Shown here one piece after another: positions 6,503 to 6,526 of a stretch of 6,526 nt of DNA. Below the pieces are notes generated by a model. That model ran no database searches. It was not told the origin of the DNA and saw only the letters and a program-made list of their open reading frames with translations. A program made the position numbers and the translations under genes. Source of the stretch: Bacillota bacterium (GTDB lineage: Bacteria; Bacillota; Clostridia; Lachnospirales; Lachnospiraceae); assembly GCA_009177215.1 (NCBI GenBank), contig WFLY01000289.1, forward strand, positions 10,184 through 16,709, given 5' to 3'. Within the stretch, counting starts at the first letter, position 1; each line of letters opens with the position of its first letter.

Positions 6503-6526
6503 TCTATTCCCCCAACAACCATAACT

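Noticed and set aside
2748..6526. Transposon or insertion sequence as cause of the gene breaks
   Set aside because: I saw no transposase fragment, terminal inverted repeats or target duplications at the breakpoints.

Overview
The window looks like a chromosomal piece of a Lachnospiraceae-type Firmicute (Clostridium cluster XIVa). The grounds are moderate GC, AGGAGG-type ribosome sites, a VanR/VanS-family two-component pair, and a set of Ser/Thr kinase and phosphatase proteins of a style I associate with that family. Taxonomy is inferred from protein style, not from a marker gene.

Left part (1-878): a partial alpha/beta hydrolase reads leftward off the window edge (590 to 1). A 288-base divergent intergenic region follows. 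It holds three tandem 20-bp repeats and the probable promoter of the two-component pair. Middle part (879-2712): an intact response regulator (vanR-like) and an intact histidine kinase (vanS-like) overlap by 8 bases and are followed by a long hairpin. No vanH/vanA/vanX-type resistance genes are visible, so the pair is an orphan as far as this window shows.

Right part (6526 to 2748, minus strand): a four-gene cluster in the order PP2C phosphatase, membrane Ser/Thr kinase, small single-pass Thr-rich membrane protein, secreted Ig-like surface protein. Intergenic gaps are short, which suggests an operon. Three of the four genes are broken. The phosphatase has an in-frame TAA, an internal deletion with frameshift, and a lost C terminus. 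The kinase has lost its ATP-binding N terminus and, in a separate in-frame deletion, its whole catalytic and activation-loop core; its ectodomain is frameshifted. The surface protein has an in-frame TAG and about four single-base frameshifts. Only the Thr-rich protein keeps an intact frame. The reading frames of vanR, vanS and the hydrolase are clean over about 2.4 kb, so the damage looks like gene decay rather than general sequencing error.

In an intact relative, this cluster would read as a phosphorylation circuit. A transmembrane kinase with an external helical sensor, its PP2C antagonist, a membrane protein with four TT-containing motifs that could be phospho-acceptors, and a secreted Ig-like protein would link the cell surface to cytoplasmic Ser/Thr phosphorylation. 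I know of no description of that circuit as a named system. Here it appears dead.
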